Shown in pieces: positions 1 through 6,392 of a stretch of 10,824 nucleotides of DNA. This stretch comes from Dehalococcoidales bacterium. Lineage in GTDB: Bacteria; Chloroflexota; Dehalococcoidia; Dehalococcoidales; RBG-16-60-22. The first letter of the stretch is position 1. Each line of letters opens with the position of its first letter. The stretch covers positions 1 through 10,824 of the forward strand of contig JAUVXN010000039.1 in assembly GCA_030603605.1 (NCBI GenBank). The letters are read 5' to 3'. Below the pieces are notes generated by a model. It was not told where the DNA came from and ran no database searches. It saw nothing but the letters and a program-made list of their open reading frames with translations. A program made the position numbers and the translations under genes.

Positions 1-1616
1 TCTTCCATATTAGCGGTGAACTTGATGTCAACGATGTCGGCGAAATACTGGCTGAGTAAATTATTAACCACGGTGCCGAGTTCCGTCGGCTGAAAGCACC
101 CTCTAACCTTGATGACATAGTCGCGGTCCTGAATCGTGGACAGGGTGGGGGCGTAGGTGCTGGGGCGGCCGATGCCCCATTGCTCGAGTATCTTGACCAG
201 CGTGGCTTCGGTGAAGCGGGGTGGGGGCTGGGTGAAGTTCTGCTCTTGAAAAAGTTCCAGAAGCTCAAGTTCATCGCCTTTTTTGAGAGAGGGGAGCGGT
301 CTTTGTTTTTTCTCTTCGGCAGCTTCGTCCTTCCCTTCACTGTAAAGAATAATAAATCCGGGAAATGTGCTTACTGAGCTGGAAGTTCTCAGCAGGTAAT
401 TAGACTCCGGGCATTTGGCTTCAATGTCAACGGTCGTGTTGTCAAATAAGGCCGCCGCCATCTGGCTGGCTACCATTCGTTTCCAGATAAGGTCATAAAG
501 CCTGAACTGGCTAGGAGTAAGATGGGGTTTAATCAGCGACGGCTCCCGTCGAATCTTGGTCGGGCGAATGGCTTCATGTGCCTCCTGCGCTCCCTTTACA
601 CTCTTGGTGAAGTAACGTGCCCGGGGAGGAACAAATTGGGCGCCATACTTGGTGCTGATAAATTCTCTGGCTTCAACTATTGCCGGGTGAGCTACCCGTG
701 TGGAGTCGGTTCGCATATAGGTAATAAGCCCGACGCTTCCCTCACTGCCTATGGGGAGACCTTCATAAAGTTGCTGGGCTACTGCCATGGTTTGCTTGGC
801 GGTGAAGTGGAGTTTGCGCCAGGCTTCCTGTTGTAAGGTGCTGGTTATGAACGGCGGGGCGGGTGAGCGAGTTACCTTTTTCGTGCTTACTTTAAGAACA
901 CCGTAGCCTGCCCGTTCCAGTTCAGTTTTGATTTTGGTCGCCTCTTGCTGGTTGTGAATATCCAGCTTGGTGCCATCTGCGAGACCAATCAATAGCGACC
1001 TGAAGGGCACCTTCTTTGTTTTCTTGGTTAGCTCAGCCTCAATAGTCCAGTATTCTACCGGGACAAATTCCTGGATTTCCCGCTCTCGGTCAATAATAAT
1101 CTTTACGGCTACTGACTGGACTCTGCCTGCGGAAAGACCCCACCTTATCTTTTTCCAGAGTAGTGGGCTAATCTTATAGCCTACCAGCCTGTCCAGGACA
1201 CGACGTGCCTGCTGGGCATTGACCAGTTGCATATCTATAGGACGGGGATGCTTGAAGGCATATTTAATGGCGGCATCGGTTATTTCATGAAAGACGACGC
1301 GGCGGTAGGGTGTCTTGTCTGATTTGGTTACCTCGGCTAGGTGCCAGGCGATTGCTTCTCCCTCGCGGTCGGGGTCGGTGGCTAGATATACGGCAGAGGC
1401 GGTTTTGGCGGCTTTTTTGAGTTTGCCGACAATCTTGCTTTTGGTTCTGGGCACCACATATTTGGGGACAAAGCCGTTTTCTATGTCCACGCCCAATCGG
1501 CTGCGGGGCAGGTCTCTTACATGCCCCACCGAAGCTTTAAGGCTGTAGCCTCTGCCCAGAATCTTGCTCAGTGTTCGGGCTTTAGCCGGTGACTCGACTA
1601 TAACCAATTTTTTCAT
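1..1616 (-). CDS. topA: DNA topoisomerase I, C-terminus cut off by the left window edge
   Basis: Type IA topoisomerase, which relaxes negatively supercoiled DNA through a transient 5'-phosphotyrosine link. I translated it by hand from the ATG at 1616-1614; about 538 codons lie in the window with no stop. The N-terminus is a Toprim domain: VESPAKA at residues 7-13 with metal-site Glu8, then ATDPDREGEAIAWHL from about residue 79 with the acidic DxD pair (D81, D83). The catalytic tyrosine is Y300 in GLITYMRTDS (codon at 719-717), equivalent to Y319 of E. coli. The visible part ends near FTANME, so the rest of the core and any C-terminal zinc-ribbon repeats lie outside. The start lies 5 bases after the dprA stop, so the two genes are probably cotranscribed and translationally coupled; dprA-topA is a common bacterial pair. 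Nothing looks degenerate. Confidence 0.97.
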   Translation of the reverse strand, partial: MKKLVIVESPAKARTLSKILGRGYSLKASVGHVRDLPRSRLGVDIENGFVPKYVVPRTKSKIVGKLKKAAKTASAVYLATDPDREGEAIAWHLAEVTKSDKTPYRRVVFHEITDAAIKYAFKHPRPIDMQLVNAQQARRVLDRLVGYKISPLLWKKIRWGLSAGRVQSVAVKIIIDREREIQEFVPVEYWTIEAELTKKTKKVPFRSLLIGLADGTKLDIHNQQEATKIKTELERAGYGVLKVSTKKVTRSPAPPFITSTLQQEAWRKLHFTAKQTMAVAQQLYEGLPIGSEGSVGLITYMRTDSTRVAHPAIVEAREFISTKYGAQFVPPRARYFTKSVKGAQEAHEAIRPTKIRREPSLIKPHLTPSQFRLYDLIWKRMVASQMAAALFDNTTVDIEAKCPESNYLLRTSSSVSTFPGFIILYSEGKDEAAEEKKQRPLPSLKKGDELELLELFQEQNFTQPPPRFTEATLVKILEQWGIGRPSTYAPTLSTIQDRDYVIKVRGCFQPTELGTVVNNLLSQYFADIVDIKFTANME

Positions 1617-1621
1617 AACAG

Positions 1622-2743
1622 CTAATCTACTTTTACCCTGTATTCCTGTCTGGCTTCCCGAGCCAGAACATAATTCATAGGTCCTATCTGTTTTACCAGG
1701 CCTTTGAGTTCCATCATAGCCAGGGTGCTGCTGACAGTTGACACTGGCAAGCCACTGGTACGGCAAACCTCGTCAATGTGGATTGGTTCGGCACTTAATT
1801 GCTTTAATAGCAAGGACTCGGTATCAGAAGCTGGGATGACCTCCCTCATTTCCATCTGGTGGGCTACTGCCGTCAGGTTCAATTCTTCCAGAATATCAGT
1901 ATAGTCACGAACCAGCTTGGCCCCTTCCTGAATAAGGTAGTTGGCGCCCCGGCTGGCTGGTGACAGGACACTACCCGGAATGGCAAATACCTCTCTATTT
2001 TGCTCCAAAGCCAGATGAGCAGTAATCATGGCGCCACTGGTTTCATCAGCCTCAGTGACTAAAACACCTAAACTTATGCCACTCATGATGCGGTTGCGTC
2101 GGGGGAAGTTATCTGCCCTGGGTCTGGTACCCAGAGGATATTCGCTTATCAGAGCGCCCTGCTGGATAATACTGCGAGCCAGGTCGGCGTTCTCAGCGGG
2201 ATAAACAATATCAAGCCCACAGGCGAATACAGCAATGCTTCTGCCGCCGGCGGCTAACGCGGCATTGTGAGCTACCGAATCGATTCCCTTAGCCAGTCCG
2301 CTGGCAATGGTAATTTTATTCTGTGCCAGGTCGGTTACTATTTCCTCGGTTACCTGTCTGCCGTAAACGGTAGCCCGGCGGGTGCCTACTACTGCCAGGC
2401 ACCAATCATCCTCGGGGAGCAGGGAGCCTCTGATATAAAGTAGCGGTGGGTAATCGTATATCTCTTTGAGTCGGGATGGGTAATTCGGGTCGTTACAGTT
2501 AAGAGCCTTCACACTATAGCGGTTTAGCTTTTCCATCTCTGCTTCCAGGGAAATCTTGGGTTGCCAGGAAGTAATGGCATGCACTGAACTGCTGTCCAGA
2601 CCGGCATGCTTCAATTCAGCCGGTGCCGCTTTCCAGGCGTTCTCCAGATTACCGAAGTGGTTCTCAAGTTGAGCGAATTTAACTCGGCCAATGCCGGGGA
2701 TAATGCTAAAGCCTACCCAGTATTTAATGTCTTTATCAGTCAT
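1622..2743 (-). CDS. dprA: DNA processing protein DprA (Smf family)
   Basis: DprA binds incoming single-stranded DNA and loads RecA during natural transformation; it is also kept widely in bacteria not known to be competent. The protein is 373 aa, a usual full length. Residues 1-60 form a helix-hairpin-helix/SAM-like region (IIPGIGRVKFAQL). The Rossmann-like core spans about 85-285, with GTRRATVYG from residue 120, SGLAKGIDSVAH at 148-159 and FPRRNRIMSG at 213-222, the hallmark ssDNA-binding motifs. Residues about 305-365 form a DprA winged-helix domain (IHIDEVCRTSGLPVSTVSSTL). ATG is chosen because it gives a complete N-terminal domain. There is no Shine-Dalgarno upstream; instead a promoter-like pair lies so close that the message may be leaderless. 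topA follows after 5 bases. Confidence 0.96.
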   Translation of the reverse strand: MTDKDIKYWVGFSIIPGIGRVKFAQLENHFGNLENAWKAAPAELKHAGLDSSSVHAITSWQPKISLEAEMEKLNRYSVKALNCNDPNYPSRLKEIYDYPPLLYIRGSLLPEDDWCLAVVGTRRATVYGRQVTEEIVTDLAQNKITIASGLAKGIDSVAHNAALAAGGRSIAVFACGLDIVYPAENADLARSIIQQGALISEYPLGTRPRADNFPRRNRIMSGISLGVLVTEADETSGAMITAHLALEQNREVFAIPGSVLSPASRGANYLIQEGAKLVRDYTDILEELNLTAVAHQMEMREVIPASDTESLLLKQLSAEPIHIDEVCRTSGLPVSTVSSTLAMMELKGLVKQIGPMNYVLAREARQEYRVKVD

Positions 2744-2752
2744 TTCAAAGCC

Positions 2753-2781
2753 ATTCTAGCATAGGGGTATGGTGAAGACAA
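2753..2781 (-). promoter_or_regulatory. Putative dprA-topA promoter giving a nearly leaderless mRNA
   Basis: Reading leftward there is a TTGTCT -35-like hexamer (2781-2776), a 17-base spacer and a TAGAAT -10 hexamer (2758-2753). The predicted transcription start, about 7 bases further, falls only 3-4 bases before the dprA ATG at 2743. This fits the absence of a ribosome binding site. The -35 matches consensus at 4 of 6 positions and the -10 at 5 of 6. This is a prediction from sequence only. Confidence 0.45.
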
Positions 2782-2795
2782 TTAGATAATTACCT

Positions 2796-2863
2796 ACCTC
2801 ACCCCTCGAAGAGTCCTTCAGCCGAAGGACCTTAATCCCACGCGTCTTCAAAGGGGAGGGGGA
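2796..2863. repeat. Nested imperfect inverted repeat between dprA and the tRNA terminator
   Basis: An inner perfect 7-bp hairpin (GTCCTTC / GAAGGAC, loop AGCC, 2813-2830) is enclosed by outer arms: CCCCTCGAAGA at 2802-2812 pairs with TCTTCAAAGGGG at 2845-2856, with one bulge and one mismatch. Further C-rich and G-rich flanks extend it. Purine-rich GGGGAGGGGG ends and a C-rich start of this kind resemble dispersed intergenic repeats, but only one copy is in the window, so repetition in the genome is inferred. Confidence 0.45.
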
Positions 2864-2866
2864 ATG

Positions 2867-2893
2867 ATAAAAAAGAGGGGCGAAGCCCCTCTT
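2867..2893 (-). terminator. Rho-independent terminator of tRNA-Ser(GGA)
   Basis: On the minus strand a perfect 9-bp stem AAGAGGGGC / GCCCCTCTT with a TTC loop (2893-2873) is followed by a run of six T (2874-2869, overlapping the stem foot). It sits 16 bases past the 3' end of tRNA-Ser(GGA) in its direction of transcription. Stem strength and T-run make this a convincing intrinsic terminator. It also separates the tRNA transcript from dprA. Confidence 0.85.
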
Positions 2894-2908
2894 AAACACC
2901 CTTTATAA

Positions 2909-2997
<89 letters not shown>

Positions 2998-3019
2998 GCA
3001 ATCTGCAGGATAAGGTTTA

Positions 3020-3049
3020 ATTATATTCTATAGTCTGCCGAACTAACAA
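3020..3049 (-). promoter_or_regulatory. Promoter of tRNA-Ser(GGA)
   Basis: On the minus strand there is TTGTTA (3049-3044), an 18-base spacer and a perfect TATAAT (3025-3020). The predicted start near 3013 would give a precursor leader of about 16 bases before the mature tRNA 5' end at 2997. It lies between the two tRNA-Ser genes, so the GGA tRNA can be transcribed independently of the CGA tRNA upstream. Confidence 0.6.
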
Positions 3050-3065
3050 TCTTTATTTAACGTAA

Positions 3066-3156
3066 TGGCGGAGAGGGTGGGATTCGAACCCACGCTCCGC
3101 TATAAGCGGAGACCGCTTTTCGAGAGCGGCACCATAAGCCTCTCGGACACCTCTCC
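3066..3156 (-). tRNA. tRNA-Ser (anticodon CGA), with encoded CCA
   Basis: The acceptor GGAGAGG (3156-3150) pairs with CCTCTCC (3076-3070), followed by discriminator G and encoded CCA (3068-3066). The anticodon stem CCGCT / AGCGG encloses loop CTCGAAA, giving anticodon CGA, which reads UCG. The long variable arm CTCCGC-TTATA-GCGGAG marks it as serine class II. Length is 91 bases including CCA. A TAGAAT -10-like hexamer lies at 3180-3175 but has no good -35. Its 3' third is identical to that of tRNA-Ser(GGA). The tyrosine recombinase remnant lies 55 bases away on its 5' side. Confidence 0.96.
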
Positions 3157-3211
3157 TGAAGCTAATTTAAGGGTATTCTATGACTCCAAAAAGCATTTTG
3201 CTAATAATTTG

Positions 3212-3421
3212 CTAATGGACTGTTTTATTAGCAGTTTTATTATACCTATTGCCCACAGCTTCGTCAAAACTCTGCGCTGCTGCCACCTGAAGCCCTGGGG
3301 CAACGTGGCTGTAAGTGTCCAGGGTTATTGCTATTGTAGAGTGACCAAGCCTTTCCTGAACTATTTTAGGGTGGATGCCCTGCTTAAGCATAAGGCTGGC
3401 GTGGGTATGTCGGGCATCGCA
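3212..3421 (-). pseudogene. Tyrosine recombinase (phage-type integrase), C-terminal remnant
   Basis: Reading leftward from about 3418, the frame encodes 68 residues starting DARHTHASLMLKQGIHPK and ending in a TAG at 3214-3212. This is the C-terminal catalytic half of a tyrosine recombinase: the Arg of the HxxR-type box (ARHTHAS), the LGH box (ERLGHSTIAITLDTYSH) and the nucleophile Tyr in TLDTYSHV are all visible. The N-terminal arm-binding and core-binding domains and the first catalytic Arg are absent. Homology stops at 3416-3421, exactly where a serine recombinase begins on the other strand, so this is a recombination scar rather than a working gene. Its closeness to tRNA-Ser(CGA) suggests an element that once used this tRNA region, but no att core could be identified. 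Confidence 0.85.
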
Positions 3422-3744
3422 AGTTTGACATTGTGCTGGTGTGGGCGCTGGATCGCCTTAGTCGGGAAGGTGCTTTGGCAATTCTAAGCTTGGTAAACAA
3501 GTTATCCTCGTGTGGTGTCAAGGTACTATCGTATCAGGAAAGCTGGACGGAAGCTCCCGGTGAACTGGCAGAACTCTTATATGCCTTAACTGGCTGGGTA
3601 GCCAGAATGGAAAGTCAGCGTAGAAGTGAAAGAACTAGAGCTGGATTGGCTAGAGTAAAGGCTCAGGGCAAACGTTTAGGTAGGCCCCCGGGGTTCAAAG
3701 ATAACAGAAAAAGGAGAAGGAGACAAAGGTTTCCTGCGTTATAA
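3418..3744 (+). pseudogene. Serine recombinase (resolvase/invertase family), N-terminally truncated
   Basis: The rightward frame opens with KFDIVLVWALDRLSREG and continues through the long helix MESQRRSERTRAGLARVKAQ to GKRLGRPPGF, the usual end of the resolvase catalytic domain leading into the DNA-binding tail. The first 60 or so residues, including the catalytic serine, are missing, because sequence before 3418 belongs to the tyrosine recombinase remnant in the opposite direction. The basic tail ends at a TAA (3742-3744); a neighbouring frame reads GDKGFLRYKSYK just there, which resembles the aromatic-basic tail of related recombinases and suggests a small indel as well. A GTG at 3433 could begin a 103-residue product but would not be catalytic. 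Confidence 0.82.
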
Positions 3745-3964
3745 ATCTTATAAATTATATTTGTTGAATCCTGATTTTTCATCTCAACTACAGTGGCTAT
3801 ATTATATCTCAGGCCTACGACTGTCAATACCGTAATTAAAATATATATTCTTTCATATGTTACGCACTTAACTTGGTGATGATGCTAAAAGCGTTTTTAC
3901 GAAGGCGCGAAGGGCGACTTATAAGGCAAATTAGTACTCAAGTGAGGTTTAGCAAGCCCCGTTC
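3745..3964. other. AT-rich intergenic stretch without recognised gene
   Basis: This 220-base stretch lies between the recombinase remnant and the end of the carbamoyltransferase gene. I see no tRNA, no convincing reading frame and no strong terminator; a short AAAAGCGTTTTT element near 3887-3898 is too weak to call. It probably includes decayed mobile-element sequence and the 3' untranslated end of the metabolic operon. Confidence 0.5.
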
Positions 3965-4918
3965 CTATTCGACCGCTCCGAGGATAAGTGCCAATAAGGC
4001 CATACGCACGAGTACACAATTATACGCCTCAAACCAGTAACCAGCGTGGCGTGTATCATCGACATCGGTAGGTATCTCATCCAAACGCGGGAGCGAGTGC
4101 ATCACAAGGGCATTCCGCTTGCCTTTTCTCCACAGCATATCACGCGTAACGCAGTAGGCGGCTGGTGTTATACCCTGTTCTTTCACAGCCTCACCACGCG
4201 GTTTATTATAATCGGGGTTAACTACTGACTCTAAGTAGATAACATCTGCCTCGGCGATAGCCTCTTCAGTCGTCTCGCATTCATTAAAATTCAAGTTAAA
4301 TGCGCGTAACTCTTCTTTAAATTCGTCAGTAAGCGTCCTGTCTGGTGGTGCCACTAAGGTAGCCGTGATGTCAAACTTGGAAATGGCATAACACATAGAG
4401 TGCATCGTGCGCATGCGCATGTCGCCCACCAGCAAGAAATGCAACCCATCAAGCGTGCCTTTCTCACGCCAGATGGTGAACATGTCACCAATAACCTGTG
4501 TTGGATGCTCGCCCCATCCATCTCCACAGTTTATGACCGGTACATTCGCCCACTTTGCTGCCTCATGGGGCGCACCTTGCTGAAAATGGCGCATGGCGAT
4601 TACATCACCGTAATATTCAAGCATCCGCACAGTGTCCTTGATAGACTCCTGATAGACATCTCCAGCGCGTGTCATCTGAGGATCACTAAAGCCAAGAACG
4701 TGCCCACCCAGGCGATGCATAGCGGCTTCCATGCTCAGACGTGTGCGCGTGCTGGACTGGTAAAAAGCGGTTACCAGCGTCTTGTGCTTGAGCAGGTCAC
4801 CGTTGTGCCGGTCTCGCGCATACGGCTCTAACTCTTCAGCGAGCCGGAAGACACGCATGAAGTCCTGTCTCTCGAAATCTTTGAGCGAAAGGATATCTCT
4901 ACCAAGAAAGCTTCTCAT
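3965..4918 (-). CDS. Aspartate carbamoyltransferase-like protein with altered substrate site
   Basis: ATCase/OTCase-superfamily protein, 317 aa from the ATG at 4918, which has GGAGGA 4 bases upstream; an in-frame TTG four codons earlier lacks this support. The carbamoyl-phosphate site is intact: STRTR at 56-60, MRH at 109-111, HPTQ at 138-141 and an Arg at 170 (E. coli Arg167). By alignment from memory with E. coli PyrB, the 80s-loop residues Ser80 and Lys84 are replaced (FSDPQMTRAGDVYQES, 77-92), and aspartate-binding Arg229/Gln231 become Ser231/Val233; HPLPR is HSLPR at 274-278. It therefore probably transfers a carbamoyl group to or from something other than aspartate, perhaps working catabolically to yield carbamoyl phosphate. 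No other pyrimidine genes are adjacent; neighbours are catabolic. Family certain, function inferred. Confidence 0.9.
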   Translation of the reverse strand: MRSFLGRDILSLKDFERQDFMRVFRLAEELEPYARDRHNGDLLKHKTLVTAFYQSSTRTRLSMEAAMHRLGGHVLGFSDPQMTRAGDVYQESIKDTVRMLEYYGDVIAMRHFQQGAPHEAAKWANVPVINCGDGWGEHPTQVIGDMFTIWREKGTLDGLHFLLVGDMRMRTMHSMCYAISKFDITATLVAPPDRTLTDEFKEELRAFNLNFNECETTEEAIAEADVIYLESVVNPDYNKPRGEAVKEQGITPAAYCVTRDMLWRKGKRNALVMHSLPRLDEIPTDVDDTRHAGYWFEAYNCVLVRMALLALILGAVE

Positions 4919-4922
4919 AAGT

Positions 4923-4928
4923 TCCTCC
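4923..4928 (-). promoter_or_regulatory. Ribosome binding site fixing the carbamoyltransferase start
   Basis: GGAGGA on the minus strand, 4 bases before the ATG at 4918. It favours this ATG over the TTG at 4930, which lies upstream of the site. Confidence 0.75.
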
Positions 4929-4930
4929 AA

Positions 4931-5043
4931 AAAGGTAATGTAAACCCTCCCTCCCTGCCATTCCCAGCGTGAGAAGCAGGAGGGATCTTCTACTCAACCT
5001 GTGTCCTTAATTATCTTTTATCACAGTACTTACTAAGTATGAA
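4931..5043. other. Gap between the M24 and carbamoyltransferase genes
   Basis: A 113-base spacer. It contains a small palindrome, TACTTA-C-TAAGTA, at 5027-5039 and an imperfect hairpin (CCCTCCcTGC with GCAGGAGGG, about 4948-4984) with no T-run on either side. No clear promoter was found, so cotranscription of the two genes is plausible but unproven. Confidence 0.35.
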
Positions 5044-6216
5044 TTATATAGGTATAACTCGCAACTCCCAATCCATTTCATTGAGTACTTCGCAGCCATC
5101 CTCGGTAATCGTGATGTCCGTCTCTGTTTGAAAACAGCCGTACTCAGTATTAATCCCTGGTTCAATAGTAAATACCATACCCGGACGAATCTCCGTGCTA
5201 TCGTAGCTGGCTATGTGAGGCGGTTCGGTCAAACAGCCGCCCCACCCCAGACCATGCCCAATTCTACCACCACCCCAGTTGATTTTTAAATAATCATAGC
5301 CTCGTTTCTCCCACTCAGCACTGTTAAGGGCATCAATGTCACAGGCTCTCATCCCCGGGCGTATACCATCAACAACCGTTCTCGTTATATCCGCAACCAT
5401 CTTCTGCATTTTCTTCTGTTCATCCGAGGGTGGCCCGACCGTGCCAGCACAGCAAAAATCGCACGTATACTCACGATAAAGGCACCCTCCATCTATCCAT
5501 ACCTGATTCCCTTTTTGAATCCGGCGAGTAGTGGGACCACCGCCAATAGCGGTGTAGTTTTCCGGACCAGAGTTAATAAAAGACCAAGGAGAATGCCCCC
5601 CCATAACCACCAAGAGTCTGGAAAACCTGTCTAGTATTTCTCTTTCACTCATTCCCTCATAAAGGCTGGGGAAGAGTGCATTATAGGCCTGGACTGTTAT
5701 TTGACAGGCACGTCTATTGCGTGCTATCTCTTCAGGAGACTTGACCATACGAATACCCCAAAAAATGTCGGCTGCATCTACAAACTCTACTCCGGGAAGT
5801 GATTCCTCCAGCCTAAGGAAATCATTTAGGGAAATCCCTAACCGCTGCTCATAGCCAAGTTCTGCCCCCACATGCCCCTTGTCCATCCCCAATTCCTTCA
5901 TAGCCTCGACTACCATCTTCAGGGGGAGTCCAAGCATGGTATCATAAACCCGCACATCATCAAACCAGATTTCCCTCACTCTGTTCCAGTCGGGGAAGCG
6001 TTGAATTATCGCCACCGGCTCACCCTCAACGGGAAGCAACATGGTATGGGGGCGGCTGAATGAGAAATCTCTGGTTCCTCCACTGAAATAGGTATAATTT
6101 CCGCCTTCAGTGATTAACAGACCCTTCAGGCCTTTCTTTGCCGCTAGTTCTCTCGCTTTATCGCATCGCTGCTTGAACTCTTCAACAGGGAAACGCATAT
6201 ATTCAGGGACACCCAT
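5044..6216 (-). CDS. M24-family metallohydrolase (Xaa-Pro aminopeptidase/creatinase fold)
   Basis: 390 aa from the ATG at 6216, chosen for its AAGGAGGT ribosome binding site 8 bases upstream; the frame stays open 37 codons further, but only through duplicated sequence. Residues 1-155 are a creatinase-type N-terminal domain (VEEFKQRCDKARELAAKKG, LLITEGGNYTYFSG). The pita-bread catalytic domain follows, with all five metal ligands: D242 (WIDGG), D253 (YTCDF), H321 (GHGLG), E352 (TIEPG) and E365 (FQTETD). The second active-site His, usually in an HExP motif after GHGxG, is absent: the segment reads GCLTEPP. Such replacements occur in M24 members that are not peptidases, so cleavage of a C-N bond or another small-molecule reaction is as likely as dipeptide hydrolysis. 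Probably cytoplasmic; no signal peptide. It lies between a racemase-like gene and a carbamoyltransferase-like gene. Confidence 0.9.
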   Translation of the reverse strand: MGVPEYMRFPVEEFKQRCDKARELAAKKGLKGLLITEGGNYTYFSGGTRDFSFSRPHTMLLPVEGEPVAIIQRFPDWNRVREIWFDDVRVYDTMLGLPLKMVVEAMKELGMDKGHVGAELGYEQRLGISLNDFLRLEESLPGVEFVDAADIFWGIRMVKSPEEIARNRRACQITVQAYNALFPSLYEGMSEREILDRFSRLLVVMGGHSPWSFINSGPENYTAIGGGPTTRRIQKGNQVWIDGGCLYREYTCDFCCAGTVGPPSDEQKKMQKMVADITRTVVDGIRPGMRACDIDALNSAEWEKRGYDYLKINWGGGRIGHGLGWGGCLTEPPHIASYDSTEIRPGMVFTIEPGINTEYGCFQTETDITITEDGCEVLNEMDWELRVIPI

Positions 6217-6274
6217 AATTAAAAACCTCCTTGCTAAAATCTTTTTGTAATCTGATAACCTTTTTCTCCGCCAT
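6203..6274 (-). CDS. Possible 23-codon hybrid leader ORF upstream of the M24 gene
   Basis: The duplicated start region of the 2Fe-2S gene supplies GAGGAG plus ATG at 6274-6272 and the first ten codons (MAEKKVIRLQ). The frame then leaves the duplicated sequence, reads KDFSKEVFNYGCP and stops with TGA at 6205-6203. It overlaps the M24 ATG (6216) by 14 bases in another frame, and the M24 ribosome binding site lies inside it. A ribosome translating it would finish right at the M24 start, so it could couple or tune translation, or be an accident of the duplication. Expression is not shown. Confidence 0.35.
   Translation of the reverse strand: MAEKKVIRLQKDFSKEVFNYGCP
6225..6232 (-). promoter_or_regulatory. 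Strong ribosome binding site of the M24 gene
   Basis: AAGGAGGT, a near-perfect anti-16S match, ends 8 bases before the ATG at 6216. It decides the start against the upstream in-frame extension. Confidence 0.85.
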
Positions 6275-6323
6275 AGCTTCAACTCCTCAGTTCTGTAATA
6301 TGCGACTAACCTATCACAAAAAA
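6244..6323. repeat. Direct repeat copy 1 (duplicate of 9504-9583)
   Basis: This 80-base stretch matches 9504-9583 at 78 positions; the core 6244-6319 differs from 9504-9579 at one base (C at 6303, A at 9563). Both copies have the same orientation. It carries the ribosome binding site and first 31 coding bases of the 2Fe-2S gene plus the whole spacer that precedes that gene, ending exactly at the base before the dctM stop codon of copy 2. This copy lies between the racemase-like and M24 genes and is the displaced one, since the coding part here is interrupted after ten codons. Confidence 0.95.
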
Positions 6324-6392
6324 GCAAACCATGTCAGCCTCATGCTAACGACATTTTTAACACCAACTAAAAACAAAGTGAATCAACAAGGC

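Noticed and set aside
522..836. Rightward 104-codon open frame inside topA
   Set aside because: The minus strand here encodes the topoisomerase catalytic region with its active-site motif; this is a shadow frame.
3065..3487. Rightward 140-codon open frame beginning MAERVGFEPTLRY
   Set aside because: Its first 30 codons are the antisense of tRNA-Ser(CGA), a well-known source of false proteins with GFEPT-like starts; the rest is antisense to the tyrosine recombinase remnant.
4948..4984. Hairpin CCCTCC/GGAGGG as a terminator between the M24 and carbamoyltransferase genes
   Set aside because: The stem has a bulge, the loop is long and no T-run follows on either strand.
6217..6327. 37-codon N-terminal extension of the M24 protein
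   Set aside because: It runs through the duplicated segment in a frame unrelated to any known domain, while a near-perfect ribosome binding site sits 8 bases before the internal ATG at 6216.
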